From a bacterium (lineage in GTDB: Bacteria; Hydrogenedentota; Hydrogenedentia; Hydrogenedentiales; SLHB01), in assembly GCA_024231375.1 (NCBI GenBank), contig JAAEQP010001538.1, positions 1 to 6,711 on the forward strand: a stretch of DNA of 6,711 nt, given 5' to 3'. The number at the start of each line of letters is the position of its first letter. Within the stretch, counting starts at the first letter, position 1. The notes beneath the pieces are model-generated. The model worked only from the letters and a program-made list of their open reading frames with translations, was not told the origin of the DNA and did not search any database. Positions 1-5,928 of the stretch are shown in pieces. The position numbers were made by a program, and so were the translations under genes.

Positions 1-1024
1 CGTATTCGACCTGATCCGGGATAGAATGGTCCGAGTGCAACACGTACCCGTAGTTCCCCTTCACCTCCGGGATCTTCTTCTCCAACTCGGCGTTGATCTC
101 GTCCCGGTTGTTGCCGTAGAGCACGCGCACGTCGATGCCGCCCATGAAGGACAGGCGGTCGCCGTAGTCGCGGTAGAGTTGATTGAGGTCCATGCCGGCC
201 TTCACTTCAATGACCTGAAGGCAGTCGATGCCGGCTTCGATCATGCCCGGCACCAGCGGTTCGACATACCCGCATGAATGCATGATGACCGGCAACCCCT
301 TGCCTTTGGCAAATCCCACGGTGTGGTTGTGCCCGGGTTGTACAATCTCTTTGTACATATCGGCGGACATGAAGGGGCGGCCTTTGAACCCCATATCTTC
401 ATAGAACCACACGCCGTCCGGGAGGCCTTCCTCCGCAAACAGAGTCTCCATGAGGTCTACCAGCAGGCCCGCGTACGTGTTGACCATGTCCTTCACCCCG
501 TCCGGGTCGACGGCCATGCCCACGAGCAGGTACTGGTGTCCGCAGACCGGGTGCATCAGTTCGAATACGTTCACCCCGCCCCAGCAGAAGAACCGCTTGC
601 GTTCCGCGGCGAACCGTTTCGCGTCTCGATAGGCCTCGAAACTGATGCGGGTGCGGTCGGGTGTGAGGTGGGGTTTGATGTGTTCCTCCCAGCCCGCCCG
701 GTCCTTTACCAGGAAGTCCACATGCTCGGGCGTGGAATCGTGGAGTTTGTGGCGGCGGAGCACGGCCCCGTTTCCGTCGCGCTGGAGGATGGTTTCCTCG
801 GTCTCCTCGATGGTCACGGGCTCGAAATCCATCTTGGCGACGAGGTTGAAGGGCCAGCAGTTCTCAATGTCGAACCCGAAATGGTCGGCGAGCGACTCGC
901 CTTCCTTGATATGGCCTTCGCCCTGCCACTTCTTGTGGGTATCGCCCCAGAAATGTTCGAACAGCCCGATGCGGTCGACGGGTTTGCGGTGGAGGATGTT
1001 GTGAATCCGTTCAACGCTGTCCAT
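1..1024 (-). CDS. UroD/MtaA-superfamily protein (methyltransferase-like), C-terminus cut off by window edge
   Basis: Reading from an ATG at 1024 on the minus strand, the frame stays open for 341 codons to the window edge, so the C-terminus is missing. Sequence resemblance is to the uroporphyrinogen decarboxylase / cobamide methyltransferase TIM-barrel superfamily. The N-terminus has the usual RIHNILHRKPVDR opening (residues 6-18). A core HSCGYVEPL (249-257) is followed by GGID (295-298) and a terminal LHSDHSIPDQVEY (329-341). His249 and Cys251 match the H-x-C zinc/thiol site of MtaA/MtbA-type methyltransferases. The RQAGR motif of true HemE is absent, the same region reading GLFEHFWGD. I infer a cytoplasmic methyl-transfer or uncharacterised enzyme rather than a haem decarboxylase; the substrate is unknown. 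It is the second gene of a probable operon, 20 bases after the stop of the upstream paralogue, with GAGGGG (plus-strand 1032-1037) seven bases before the ATG. From the family's length only a few tens of residues should be missing. Family call is firm, function is not. Confidence 0.88.
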   Translation of the reverse strand, partial: MDSVERIHNILHRKPVDRIGLFEHFWGDTHKKWQGEGHIKEGESLADHFGFDIENCWPFNLVAKMDFEPVTIEETEETILQRDGNGAVLRRHKLHDSTPEHVDFLVKDRAGWEEHIKPHLTPDRTRISFEAYRDAKRFAAERKRFFCWGGVNVFELMHPVCGHQYLLVGMAVDPDGVKDMVNTYAGLLVDLMETLFAEEGLPDGVWFYEDMGFKGRPFMSADMYKEIVQPGHNHTVGFAKGKGLPVIMHSCGYVEPLVPGMIEAGIDCLQVIEVKAGMDLNQLYRDYGDRLSFMGGIDVRVLYGNNRDEINAELEKKIPEVKGNYGYVLHSDHSIPDQVEY

Positions 1025-1044
1025 GAATCGTCCCCTCGCAGTTG

Positions 1045-2223
1045 TCAGTATTGTGGTTCGCCGCCCACATTGAACAAGGCCCGTTTTCGGTCCAGGTAGT
1101 GCTTGTAGTTGTCCAGCGGCACATCGGCCTGCACGCGGTGGTCCACGCCGGGCACGAATCCGCCTTGATCCACGTAGGGCCGCAGGCGTTCAAGTTCGGC
1201 GTCGATGGCGGCGGGGTCCTTCAGCAGCACCATCTTGTCCACGCCGCCCCAAAGGCGGATACGCTTGCCATACAGATCGCGCAGTGCGCAGGGATCCGAT
1301 CCCGCATGCACCTCGACCGGAAAGGCGGTGTTCATGCCGTTGTCCACGAAGATCTCGGCCAAGGGCATGATATTGCCGTCGCAGTCGGTGGCGTAGACGC
1401 AGCAACCGTGCGCGACCAGAAGGTCGGCGATGCGCCGGTACCACGGCCCGATGATTTCGCGGTAGATGTCGGGACCGATGATGGGACCCCGGTTGAAGCA
1501 AATGTCCTCCCACCCCATGCAGAAGTCCAGTTGGATGCGCGGGAGCACGCGTTCCATGACGGCGACGATGCACTGGCCGAAGGTATCCACGATCTCTTTG
1601 AAGAGGTCGGGATCCTCGTAGGGCAGGATGGCAATATGCTCGAATCCGATGAGGTTGCGCGCCGTGCCTACGAGGCTTCCGCCGCCGATGCCGACCGGGA
1701 CGTCCGATGCGGCCAGGCGGGGCAGGGCCTCGTCCAGATGATCGTATCGGCTTGGTGAATCGGGATCGAGGGCGGCCTTGTAGGGTTCCCAGGTGGCGCG
1801 GTCTTTGATGGGGAAGTCGATGAAATGGGGGATGGACTGGTCACCGACCTTGTTGACCTTTGCCACGCACCCGAGCGAATCGCGGTAGATCTCGTAGTCG
1901 TCGGTTTCTTCGAGAACCTCGTGCTCGCATACGGATTCCAGCCCTGTGTTGACGGGTACCATGGCCCAGTTTTCGATTCCGAAGTACTCGTAGGCCGATC
2001 GCTCGTCGGTCACATGGTCGGGGAGCCCCTGTTGGCGCCACAGTTCGAGCGTCCGCGCCCAGTAGCCGAACTCGAAGTTCGGCCGTACCGGCACGTCCTG
2101 GAAGAACATACTGCGGCGGAACCGTTCCCGCAGGGTCATGTGATCCGCGGGAACCTGTCCATTTGTGGTCACGGCGTCCAGCCGTTCGGCCAACGCTTCC
2201 GCGCTGAATTCTTCAGCGTCCAT
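1045..2223 (-). CDS. UroD-superfamily protein, 392 aa, divergent paralogue of the next gene
   Basis: This complete 392-residue protein aligns by eye with the neighbouring gene: VYATDCDGNIMPL (276-288), PVEVHAG (302-308), LWGGVDKMVLL (325-335) and GGFVPGVDHRV (355-365) match the other protein's HSCG, VIEVKAG, FMGGID and LHSDHSI segments. This places it in the uroporphyrinogen decarboxylase-like TIM-barrel superfamily. At the metal/thiol site Cys281 is kept but the paralogue's His is replaced by Thr279; Asp361-His362 near the C-terminus is shared. No RQAGR motif typical of HemE is present, so decarboxylation of uroporphyrinogen is unlikely; the substrate is unknown. I chose the ATG at 2223 over an upstream in-frame ATG at 2412 because AGGGGG (plus-strand 2233-2238) lies nine bases before it, homology begins just after it, and the extension would cross the likely promoter at 2325-2354. 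It is the first gene of a two-gene unit. Family confidence is high, function low. Confidence 0.88.
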   Translation of the reverse strand: MDAEEFSAEALAERLDAVTTNGQVPADHMTLRERFRRSMFFQDVPVRPNFEFGYWARTLELWRQQGLPDHVTDERSAYEYFGIENWAMVPVNTGLESVCEHEVLEETDDYEIYRDSLGCVAKVNKVGDQSIPHFIDFPIKDRATWEPYKAALDPDSPSRYDHLDEALPRLAASDVPVGIGGGSLVGTARNLIGFEHIAILPYEDPDLFKEIVDTFGQCIVAVMERVLPRIQLDFCMGWEDICFNRGPIIGPDIYREIIGPWYRRIADLLVAHGCCVYATDCDGNIMPLAEIFVDNGMNTAFPVEVHAGSDPCALRDLYGKRIRLWGGVDKMVLLKDPAAIDAELERLRPYVDQGGFVPGVDHRVQADVPLDNYKHYLDRKRALFNVGGEPQY

Positions 2224-2232
2224 GGTGCGTAT

Positions 2233-2238
2233 CCCCCT
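2233..2238 (-). promoter_or_regulatory. Shine-Dalgarno that fixes the start of the 392-aa UroD-like gene
   Basis: On the minus strand AGGGGG ends nine bases before the ATG at 2223. It supports that start over the open frame's farther ATG at 2412, which would add 63 residues without family resemblance. Confidence 0.6.
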
Positions 2239-2324
2239 GGGCACGCATCCCCCTGCGGTCTCCCCGAAGAGCCGCCCCGTGCAGCCTCGGGCCGAGCCGG
2301 ATCGATGTGCCCAATTGGGGAGGG

Positions 2325-2354
2325 AGCATAGCACGAACGCTGGCGGTTTGCCAG
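2325..2354 (-). promoter_or_regulatory. Putative sigma-70-type promoter of the UroD-like pair
   Basis: Read on the minus strand, an extended -10 TGCTATGCT lies with its hexamer at 2325-2330, and CTGGCA (2349-2354) sits 18 bases upstream as a 4-of-6 match to the -35 consensus. Transcription would begin near 2318, giving a leader of about 95 bases before the ATG at 2223. The GCTATGCT core resembles -10-like elements before other genes in this window. This is prediction from sequence only. Confidence 0.42.
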
Positions 2355-2368
2355 TAGTAGTGGATGCT

Positions 2369-2388
2369 GTCAGCGGTCGACCGTCAGC
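2369..2388. repeat. Direct repeat flanking a palindrome upstream of the UroD-like promoter
   Basis: GTCAGC occurs twice in the same orientation (2369-2374 and 2383-2388) around the perfect 8-base palindrome GGTCGACC (2375-2382). It lies 15 bases upstream of the proposed -35 element, a place where an activator could bind. No regulator gene is in the window, and short palindromes are common in GC-rich DNA, so an operator role is only a possibility. Confidence 0.25.
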
Positions 2389-2500
2389 TCTCTGCGGGGA
2401 GAGGGTGGTCACGCCGGGAACGGTGCGTGCTCGCTTGTCCTTCGGCGCCGGACCCTTGGTCCGCCTCGACGGTATCTACGAAGACTCCCGGGCCAAGGCG

Positions 2501-2541
2501 CATAAGAAAGACCGGCCCAAGCGCTTGGACGCTTGGGCCGG
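2501..2541 (-). terminator. Rho-independent terminator of the PqaA-type hydrolase gene
   Basis: A perfect 12-bp inverted repeat pairs 2512-2523 (CCGGCCCAAGCG) with 2530-2541 (CGCTTGGGCCGG) around a six-base loop. On the minus strand the stem is followed by TCTTTCTTATG (2511-2501), a T-rich tail. The hairpin begins 29 bases after the stop codon of the hydrolase (2571-2573) and lies before the promoter of the next minus-strand unit, so it should separate the two. The opposite strand also has a looser T-rich stretch after the stem (2543-2555), but no plus-strand gene reads into it. Confidence 0.82.
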
Positions 2542-2570
2542 CTTGCTGTTTGTTCAGTTGGGGATGCGCA

Positions 2571-4016
2571 TCACTTCGGCTGGGGCGTGTCCTTGTGCGG
2601 CAGGGTGTCGGGCACGACGCTGATGCCGGTCGAGAATTTGAAGGGCATCGGGAAGCCCTCGCAGGGGAACTCCAGTTCGATCAAGAACGCGGTCCAGCCC
2701 GCATCCGGCGCGCCGACAGCCGCGCGGTAGACGCCGTTGGCATCCGGATCGAGCGGTGAACTCTCGTATTTCGGGCCGAGGGATTCGAGGCGGAAGTCGC
2801 GGGCGTCCGGGTTGGTGGCCTGCCAGAGGGTCACCTTCGAGGGTGCGGTTTCGCATTCCAGGACGATGGCGCCGTCGTCCTCGACGCGCCAGTTGTAGAC
2901 CGGGCGCGGGATGTTATTGATCACGGCGTAATGGAACGCCGCAAGGCCGAAGTAGGCGTCGGCATTCATCCCGTGGTCCGTGTTGGGAATGTACCGGACG
3001 TGCTTCTCCCCCTGGAGGTCGTCGTAGTAGAAGCGCCACGAATCGGGGAGGAAGAACTGATCGCCTGCCGAACTGACAATGTACTTGGGCATGGTCAGCC
3101 GGTCGATGTAGGTGTAGGGGTCGACGACATCCTCGAGGGCCGCGAATTCCGGCGTGTTCAGACGGGCCAGGATTTTCATATCTTCGTAATCGGTGATGGC
3201 GGGGGCCCAGAATCCGTAGGCGGCCCAATGGTGGTTGAGGCTTTCCGCCACGTTCAACACATCGATGACGGCGGGCACGATGCCCTTGACGCGCTCGTCC
3301 ACGGCGCCGGTGGTCCAGGTGGTCCAGCCGCGTTTGGATCCGCCCACTACCACGAATCCGTCCACTTCGGGGTGCAACTCCTGCACCATGTCCATGGCGC
3401 GCACCGCGGCTTTGGTCATGGGAAGGCGCAGCAGCCAGATGGGGTCGCCGGTGATGAGGAATTTGTCCCATCCATAGGCGATGATCTCGTCTTCGGTGCG
3501 GCCCTTATCCTTGTACCGCTCGTCCTGTTCGTCGGGAAACTTCAGAGGTTCGCTCGGAATCTGGGGCAGTACAACGAGGACCGACTTGGTCAGTACCGCA
3601 ATCTGGCCGAGCATGGCTTCGGGCTTCGGCGGTTCGGTACGGTCGTTGGCGCCTCCGCCGATCACGAGCAAGGCTTCGCTCTGGGTCACCTCGTCGGGCA
3701 CCACGATGGTGACCCAGTGTTTCCAGGCGGGCTTGTCCACCAACGTCGGGTCCAGCCATTCCTGCGACGTCATGAGATACACGCTGGCGGTGTAGCCTGA
3801 CCCTTCCACGACCGCATCGGGTGTCTCGTCGAACGAGAACGAGGGATCGAGGGCAGCCACATACTCGTCGAGGGCCGTGGACGCGGGCGATGGATCGCGG
3901 GCCTGCTTCGTATCCTTCGGGGTGGACTGGCCGGCCGGTCCGCACGAGGCAAAGGCGAGTACGGCCAGCAATGCAACGGCCAGCATTGGGAGTTTCGTCA
4001 GTTTCCGGTCAAACAT
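2571..4016 (-). CDS. PhoPQ-activated pathogenicity-related (PqaA-type) alpha/beta-hydrolase lipoprotein
   Basis: This complete 481-residue protein opens with a lipoprotein-type signal peptide: Lys5 and Lys8, a hydrophobic stretch at 9-23, then AFASCG with Cys25 as the probable lipidated residue (Phe at -3 is a relaxed lipobox). A Pro/Ser/Thr-rich linker follows to about residue 48. The rest resembles the PhoPQ-activated pathogenicity-related family: LLVIGGGAND (116-125), WLLRLPMTKAAVRAMD (194-209), the nucleophile elbow VVVGGSKRGWTTW with Ser227, a candidate acid at Asp318 in SSAGDQFF or Asp324, and His347 in NTDHGM. It should be a cell-envelope-anchored serine hydrolase; the substrate is unknown, and no PhoP or PhoQ gene is seen here. 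The start at 4016 is preferred to an in-frame ATG at 4454 because GAGGAAAGGG (plus-strand 4023-4032) lies six bases before it and the signal peptide begins there. It appears monocistronic, with its own terminator and promoter-like element. Confidence 0.9.
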   Translation of the reverse strand: MFDRKLTKLPMLAVALLAVLAFASCGPAGQSTPKDTKQARDPSPASTALDEYVAALDPSFSFDETPDAVVEGSGYTASVYLMTSQEWLDPTLVDKPAWKHWVTIVVPDEVTQSEALLVIGGGANDRTEPPKPEAMLGQIAVLTKSVLVVLPQIPSEPLKFPDEQDERYKDKGRTEDEIIAYGWDKFLITGDPIWLLRLPMTKAAVRAMDMVQELHPEVDGFVVVGGSKRGWTTWTTGAVDERVKGIVPAVIDVLNVAESLNHHWAAYGFWAPAITDYEDMKILARLNTPEFAALEDVVDPYTYIDRLTMPKYIVSSAGDQFFLPDSWRFYYDDLQGEKHVRYIPNTDHGMNADAYFGLAAFHYAVINNIPRPVYNWRVEDDGAIVLECETAPSKVTLWQATNPDARDFRLESLGPKYESSPLDPDANGVYRAAVGAPDAGWTAFLIELEFPCEGFPMPFKFSTGISVVPDTLPHKDTPQPK

Positions 4017-4068
4017 GGTGAACCCTTTCCTCGGTGAGAAACGCGTTCCGTCTCGGACTGTGGCAGCG

Positions 4069-4074
4069 AGTATA
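4069..4074 (-). promoter_or_regulatory. Putative -10 element of the PqaA-type hydrolase gene
   Basis: TATACT on the minus strand is a 5-of-6 match to the -10 consensus and would start transcription near 4062, leaving a leader of about 46 bases that includes the ribosome-binding site. No good -35 hexamer is seen at 16-19 bases upstream. The core is the palindrome GTATAC, so direction is assigned from gene position. Confidence 0.42.
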
Positions 4075-4104
4075 CCCGAGAACCCTGCTGCGGTACCAGA
4101 AGCA

Positions 4105-4116
4105 GACACCGGTGTC
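4105..4116. repeat. Perfect 12-base palindrome GACACCGGTGTC, possible operator
   Basis: The sequence is fully self-complementary with no spacer. It lies about 31-42 bases upstream of the -10 element of the hydrolase gene, where a dimeric regulator could act on that gene. It might equally be part of the repeat-like sequence that follows to 4264. No regulator is encoded in the window. Confidence 0.4.
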
Positions 4117-4153
4117 ATTCGCAATGGACAAGGCGGTGCGGCTGGGATGCGAG

Positions 4154-4176
4154 AGCCCTCGACTTCGCTCAGGGCT
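4154..4176. repeat. REP-like short inverted repeat
   Basis: AGCCCT (4154-4159) pairs with AGGGCT (4171-4176) around CGACTTCGCTC. The whole element, with CCCTCGACTTCGCTCAGGG at its core, resembles a short palindrome that I recall as dispersed in many copies in diverse environmental bacterial genomes, where its spurious translation reads LSEVEG, as it does here on the minus strand. Only one copy is in the window, so dispersal cannot be shown here. Confidence 0.45.
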
Positions 4177-4203
4177 GACATGGAGGGGAGGTGCTTGTGC
4201 GCG

Positions 4204-4219
4204 GGAGTATGTCTACTCC
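4204..4219. repeat. Inverted repeat GGAGTA-TGTC-TACTCC
   Basis: A perfect 6-bp stem (4204-4209 with 4214-4219) closes a four-base loop. It is too weak and has no T-tract to serve as a terminator. It sits among other small inverted repeats in the divergent intergenic region. Confidence 0.35.
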
Positions 4220-4239
4220 GTCCTGAGGGCGAACCCGGA

Positions 4240-4264
4240 CACCCACAAGCTTCGCTTGAAGGTG
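4240..4264. repeat. Two-part hairpin in the divergent intergenic region
   Basis: The inner stem CAAGC (4246-4250) with GCTTG (4254-4258) closes a three-base loop. Beyond a 2x2 internal loop, CACC (4240-4243) pairs with GGTG (4261-4264). No T-tract follows on either strand. It may be part of a longer dispersed non-coding repeat. Confidence 0.35.
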
Positions 4265-4355
4265 GCACACGTGGGATGGACGGTTGCGGGGACGTGGACA
4301 TAGTCGCCGGGAGAAGAATCGTCTTCCTGGTTTCTCTTGGATCTCCGTGGCGGGC

Positions 4356-4361
4356 TATACT
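4356..4361 (+). promoter_or_regulatory. Putative -10 element of the FlaR-like/dehydrogenase operon
   Basis: GCTATACT ends at 4361; its hexamer TATACT is a 5-of-6 match to consensus. Transcription from about 4368 would give a leader of roughly 20 bases containing GGGGGAG before the ATG at 4388. No acceptable -35 hexamer is visible at 16-19 bases. Confidence 0.42.
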
Positions 4362-4387
4362 GTTGTGGCGAGAATGGGGGAGAGCGC

Positions 4388-4939
4388 ATGGCGGACAAGT
4401 TGCAACGGATTCACATCCTCGGGGGACCGGGTAGCGGCAAATCGTACCTTGCACGGCGACTGGCCGCGGCTCTTGGTGCGCCGGTGTGCCACTTGGACGA
4501 TCTCTTCTGGGACAACGATGCCGATACGTATGGCGTGCGCGCTGACCCCGGCAAACGAGGCGAGGCGCTACGTGAATTCGTCGCGCGCGACGGATGGGTT
4601 GTCGAAGGGGTGTACCACCAGGACTGGGTGCATGAGAGCTTCCAACGCGCGGACGCCATTGTTGTGCTGACGCCCAGCGTTTGGGTTCGTGACGGGCGTA
4701 TCGCGAAACGGTTCATCGGGCGGAAGGTCGGATGGGTCCCGGCGCCGAAACGGGAGACCTTCCTCGGACAGCTATCGCTCCTCAGGTGGAATCACGGGTA
4801 CAATCGCGACAACCTTGCGCGCACGATGGAGGTCCTCGACGGCTTCGCGCCGAAGGTTCATACGTTCCGTAGCGCGGACGATGCCGCGGCATCTATTTTG
4901 AACAGGACGCCCGAAGCTGAGAAAGGAAACGCGCCATGA
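4388..4939 (+). CDS. P-loop NTPase, FlaR / adenylate-kinase-like
   Basis: This 183-residue protein has a clear Walker A motif GGPGSGKS (residues 12-19) at the end of the first strand IHIL. It then has CHLDDLFW (34-41), WVVEGVY (70-76), and ADAIVVLTP (88-96) followed by an arginine-bearing helix, RDGRIAKRF (101-109). This order fits the small P-loop proteins annotated as 'DNA topology modulation protein FlaR' or adenylate-kinase-like ATPases. They probably transfer phosphate to a nucleotide or related small molecule, but the substrate is not established and the topology role is a historical label. The ATG at 4388 follows GGGGGAG (4376-4382) at a normal distance; an in-frame ATG at 4337 is rejected because it would lie upstream of the -10 element. 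Its stop overlaps the start of the next gene by ATGA (4936-4939), so the two are probably translated together. It is cytoplasmic, with no signal or membrane segment. Confidence 0.8.
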   Translation: MADKLQRIHILGGPGSGKSYLARRLAAALGAPVCHLDDLFWDNDADTYGVRADPGKRGEALREFVARDGWVVEGVYHQDWVHESFQRADAIVVLTPSVWVRDGRIAKRFIGRKVGWVPAPKRETFLGQLSLLRWNHGYNRDNLARTMEVLDGFAPKVHTFRSADDAAASILNRTPEAEKGNAP

Positions 4940-5817
4940 GCACGATCGGCTTGGTGGGACTCGGTCTCGTGGGCAAGGCGGTTGCCGGACGGTTGACCGC
5001 GGCCGGGCATGACGTTATTGGGTGTGACACTGTCGAATCGGCGCGCGATGCGGCGCGCGGGATGGGCGTCCACGTCGTCGATTCGCCTTCCCGCGTGATG
5101 GCGGAGTGCGGCACGGTTCTGCTCAGCCTGCCGGACAGCGCGGCCGTGACGCAGGTCCTGTGGGGACCGGGGGGACTTGCCGAGACCGTGCGGCCGAACG
5201 TGACGGTCGTGGATACCACCACCACGCGTCCGTCGGAAACCGTCGAACACGGTCGTAGACTGGGGGAGAAGGGTGTCCGGTTCGTGGATGCCGCCTTGGT
5301 GGGGTCCAGTCGCGAAATCGAGGCGGGTGAAGCCGTGGCGCTGGTAGGAGACACGGAAGAGGCGGCCGACTATGCACCGCTGCTGCGGCTGTTCTCGAAG
5401 CGCGTTGTGTTCTTTGGGCAGTGCGGCCAGGGGCACCGTGCGAAACTCGTGGTGAACCTCGTGCTGGGTCTCAACCGCTTGGTACTTGCCGAAGGGTTGT
5501 CGCTCGCCGAGGCCTCGGGGCTCGATGCGCGGCACGTGCTCGACATGCTGAAAGGGTCGGCGGCCTACTCGCGGGTGATGGATGTGAAAGGCGACCGCAT
5601 GTTGACGGGCGACTTCGAGCCTGCTGCGCGCCTTGCCCAGCACGCCAAAGATGTGGGCCTCATCCTGGAACTGGCAGGCGAGTCCGGCGCGGCCGTGCCC
5701 GCATCGGAACTCCATGCGTCGATCCTGCAACACGCCATCGACGCCGGGTGGGGCGCACTCGATAACTCGGCGGTAATCAACGTGTATCGGGAGGACGGGG
5801 AAGGGGATGGCAGGTAG
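4936..5817 (+). CDS. NAD(P)-dependent beta-hydroxyacid dehydrogenase, 3-hydroxyisobutyrate dehydrogenase family
   Basis: This 293-residue protein has the full-length layout of the family. The N-terminal Rossmann fold starts IGLVGLGLVG with Gly8, Gly10 and Gly13 of GxGxxG, and Asp31 at the end of the second strand (VIGCD) suggests NAD rather than NADP. LLSLPDSAAV (62-71) and VVDTTTTRPS (91-100) match the family's LP and D-S/T-S/T segments. The substrate-loop motif, usually DAPVSGG, is here DAALVGS (118-124), a marked change. The catalytic segment GQGHRAKLVVN (164-174) keeps Lys170 and Asn174, and an all-helical C-terminal domain follows. It should oxidise or reduce a small 3-hydroxyacid; which one cannot be told. 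The ATG overlaps the previous stop (ATGA), with AAAGGA (4923-4928) upstream. Relatives include tartronate semialdehyde reductase and GLYR-type reductases; 6-phosphogluconate dehydrogenase is too long to fit. Confidence 0.88.
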   Translation: MSTIGLVGLGLVGKAVAGRLTAAGHDVIGCDTVESARDAARGMGVHVVDSPSRVMAECGTVLLSLPDSAAVTQVLWGPGGLAETVRPNVTVVDTTTTRPSETVEHGRRLGEKGVRFVDAALVGSSREIEAGEAVALVGDTEEAADYAPLLRLFSKRVVFFGQCGQGHRAKLVVNLVLGLNRLVLAEGLSLAEASGLDARHVLDMLKGSAAYSRVMDVKGDRMLTGDFEPAARLAQHAKDVGLILELAGESGAAVPASELHASILQHAIDAGWGALDNSAVINVYREDGEGDGR

Positions 5818-5838
5818 ACTCGGACTCTCGGTCAGTGT

Positions 5839-5864
5839 AGGTCTTGCCTTGCCCAAGTAGACCT
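5839..5864. repeat. Hairpin 21 bases after the dehydrogenase stop
   Basis: AGGTCT (5839-5844) pairs with AGACCT (5859-5864) around a 14-base loop, and GACTC (5823-5827) could pair with GAGTC (5873-5877) outside it. It lies where the operon should end, but no T-tract follows, so it is not a canonical intrinsic terminator. Confidence 0.35.
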
Positions 5865-5890
5865 CCGCTTCTGAGTCGGCACAATGAGGA

Positions 5891-5928
5891 GGTCGCAAGA
5901 CCCCTCACCCCAGCACTCCCGAAGGGAG
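5891..5928. repeat. Two adjacent small hairpins, REP-like
   Basis: GGTC (5891-5894) pairs with GACC (5899-5902) closing a GNRA-type loop GCAA. CTCCC (5916-5920) pairs with GGGAG (5924-5928) closing GAA. The spurious minus-strand translation, with LSLRECWGEG, resembles that of dispersed non-coding repeats in other environmental genomes. I cannot show other copies from this window. Confidence 0.35.

Larger units (their letters stand above)
2224..2570. other. Intergenic region between the hydrolase gene and the UroD-like pair
   Basis: These 347 bases hold no convincing gene. From right to left they contain the terminator of the hydrolase gene (2501-2541), a small hairpin CGGACC-CTT-GGTCCG (2449-2463) of uncertain meaning, the direct repeat/palindrome at 2369-2388, the putative promoter at 2325-2354, and the ribosome-binding site at 2233-2238. 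Open frames that cross it on the plus strand have no recognisable protein features and run antisense into the flanking genes. Confidence 0.7.
4017..4387. other. Divergent intergenic region with two -10 elements and a cluster of inverted repeats
   Basis: These 371 bases separate the divergently transcribed hydrolase and FlaR-like genes. The left end has the hydrolase ribosome-binding site (4023-4032) and -10 element (4069-4074). From 4105 to 4264 there are four inverted repeats in about 160 bases. The right end has the -10 element (4356-4361) and ribosome-binding site (4376-4382) of the plus-strand gene. Open frames through the region have no recognisable domain and look fortuitous. Confidence 0.65.

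Noticed and set aside
278..1099. Long plus-strand open frame opposite the UroD-like gene at 1-1024
   Set aside because: It is antisense to a recognisable protein, has no domain features, and also spans the gap and ribosome-binding site between the two UroD-like genes.
1042..1758. Plus-strand open frame of 238 codons opposite the 392-aa UroD-like gene
   Set aside because: Antisense product of high-GC codon bias; no motif, while the minus strand encodes a clear family member.
2224..2412. 63-residue N-terminal extension of the 392-aa UroD-like gene
   Set aside because: It passes through the proposed promoter and has no family resemblance; the internal ATG has a good Shine-Dalgarno.
2449..2463. 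Hairpin CGGACC-CTT-GGTCCG as a second terminator
   Set aside because: Short stem without a T-tract, and the preceding hairpin at 2512-2541 already serves that role.
2931..3800. Plus-strand open frame of 289 codons opposite the hydrolase gene
   Set aside because: The minus strand carries the PqaA-type motifs (GGSKRGW, NTDHGM); the plus-strand translation is His/Val/Gly-rich without any domain.
4017..4454. N-terminal extension of the hydrolase gene to an upstream ATG
   Set aside because: It would bury a clear lipoprotein signal peptide and ribosome-binding site, cross the repeat cluster, and overlap the start of the divergent gene.
5839..5864. Intrinsic terminator call for the dehydrogenase operon
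   Set aside because: Only a 6-bp stem with a 14-base loop and no run of T after it; kept as a hairpin of unknown role.
4858..5898. Minus-strand open frame of 346 codons opposite the dehydrogenase gene
   Set aside because: Antisense to a full-length dehydrogenase with intact GxGxxG and catalytic Lys; its translation is His/Arg-rich and featureless.
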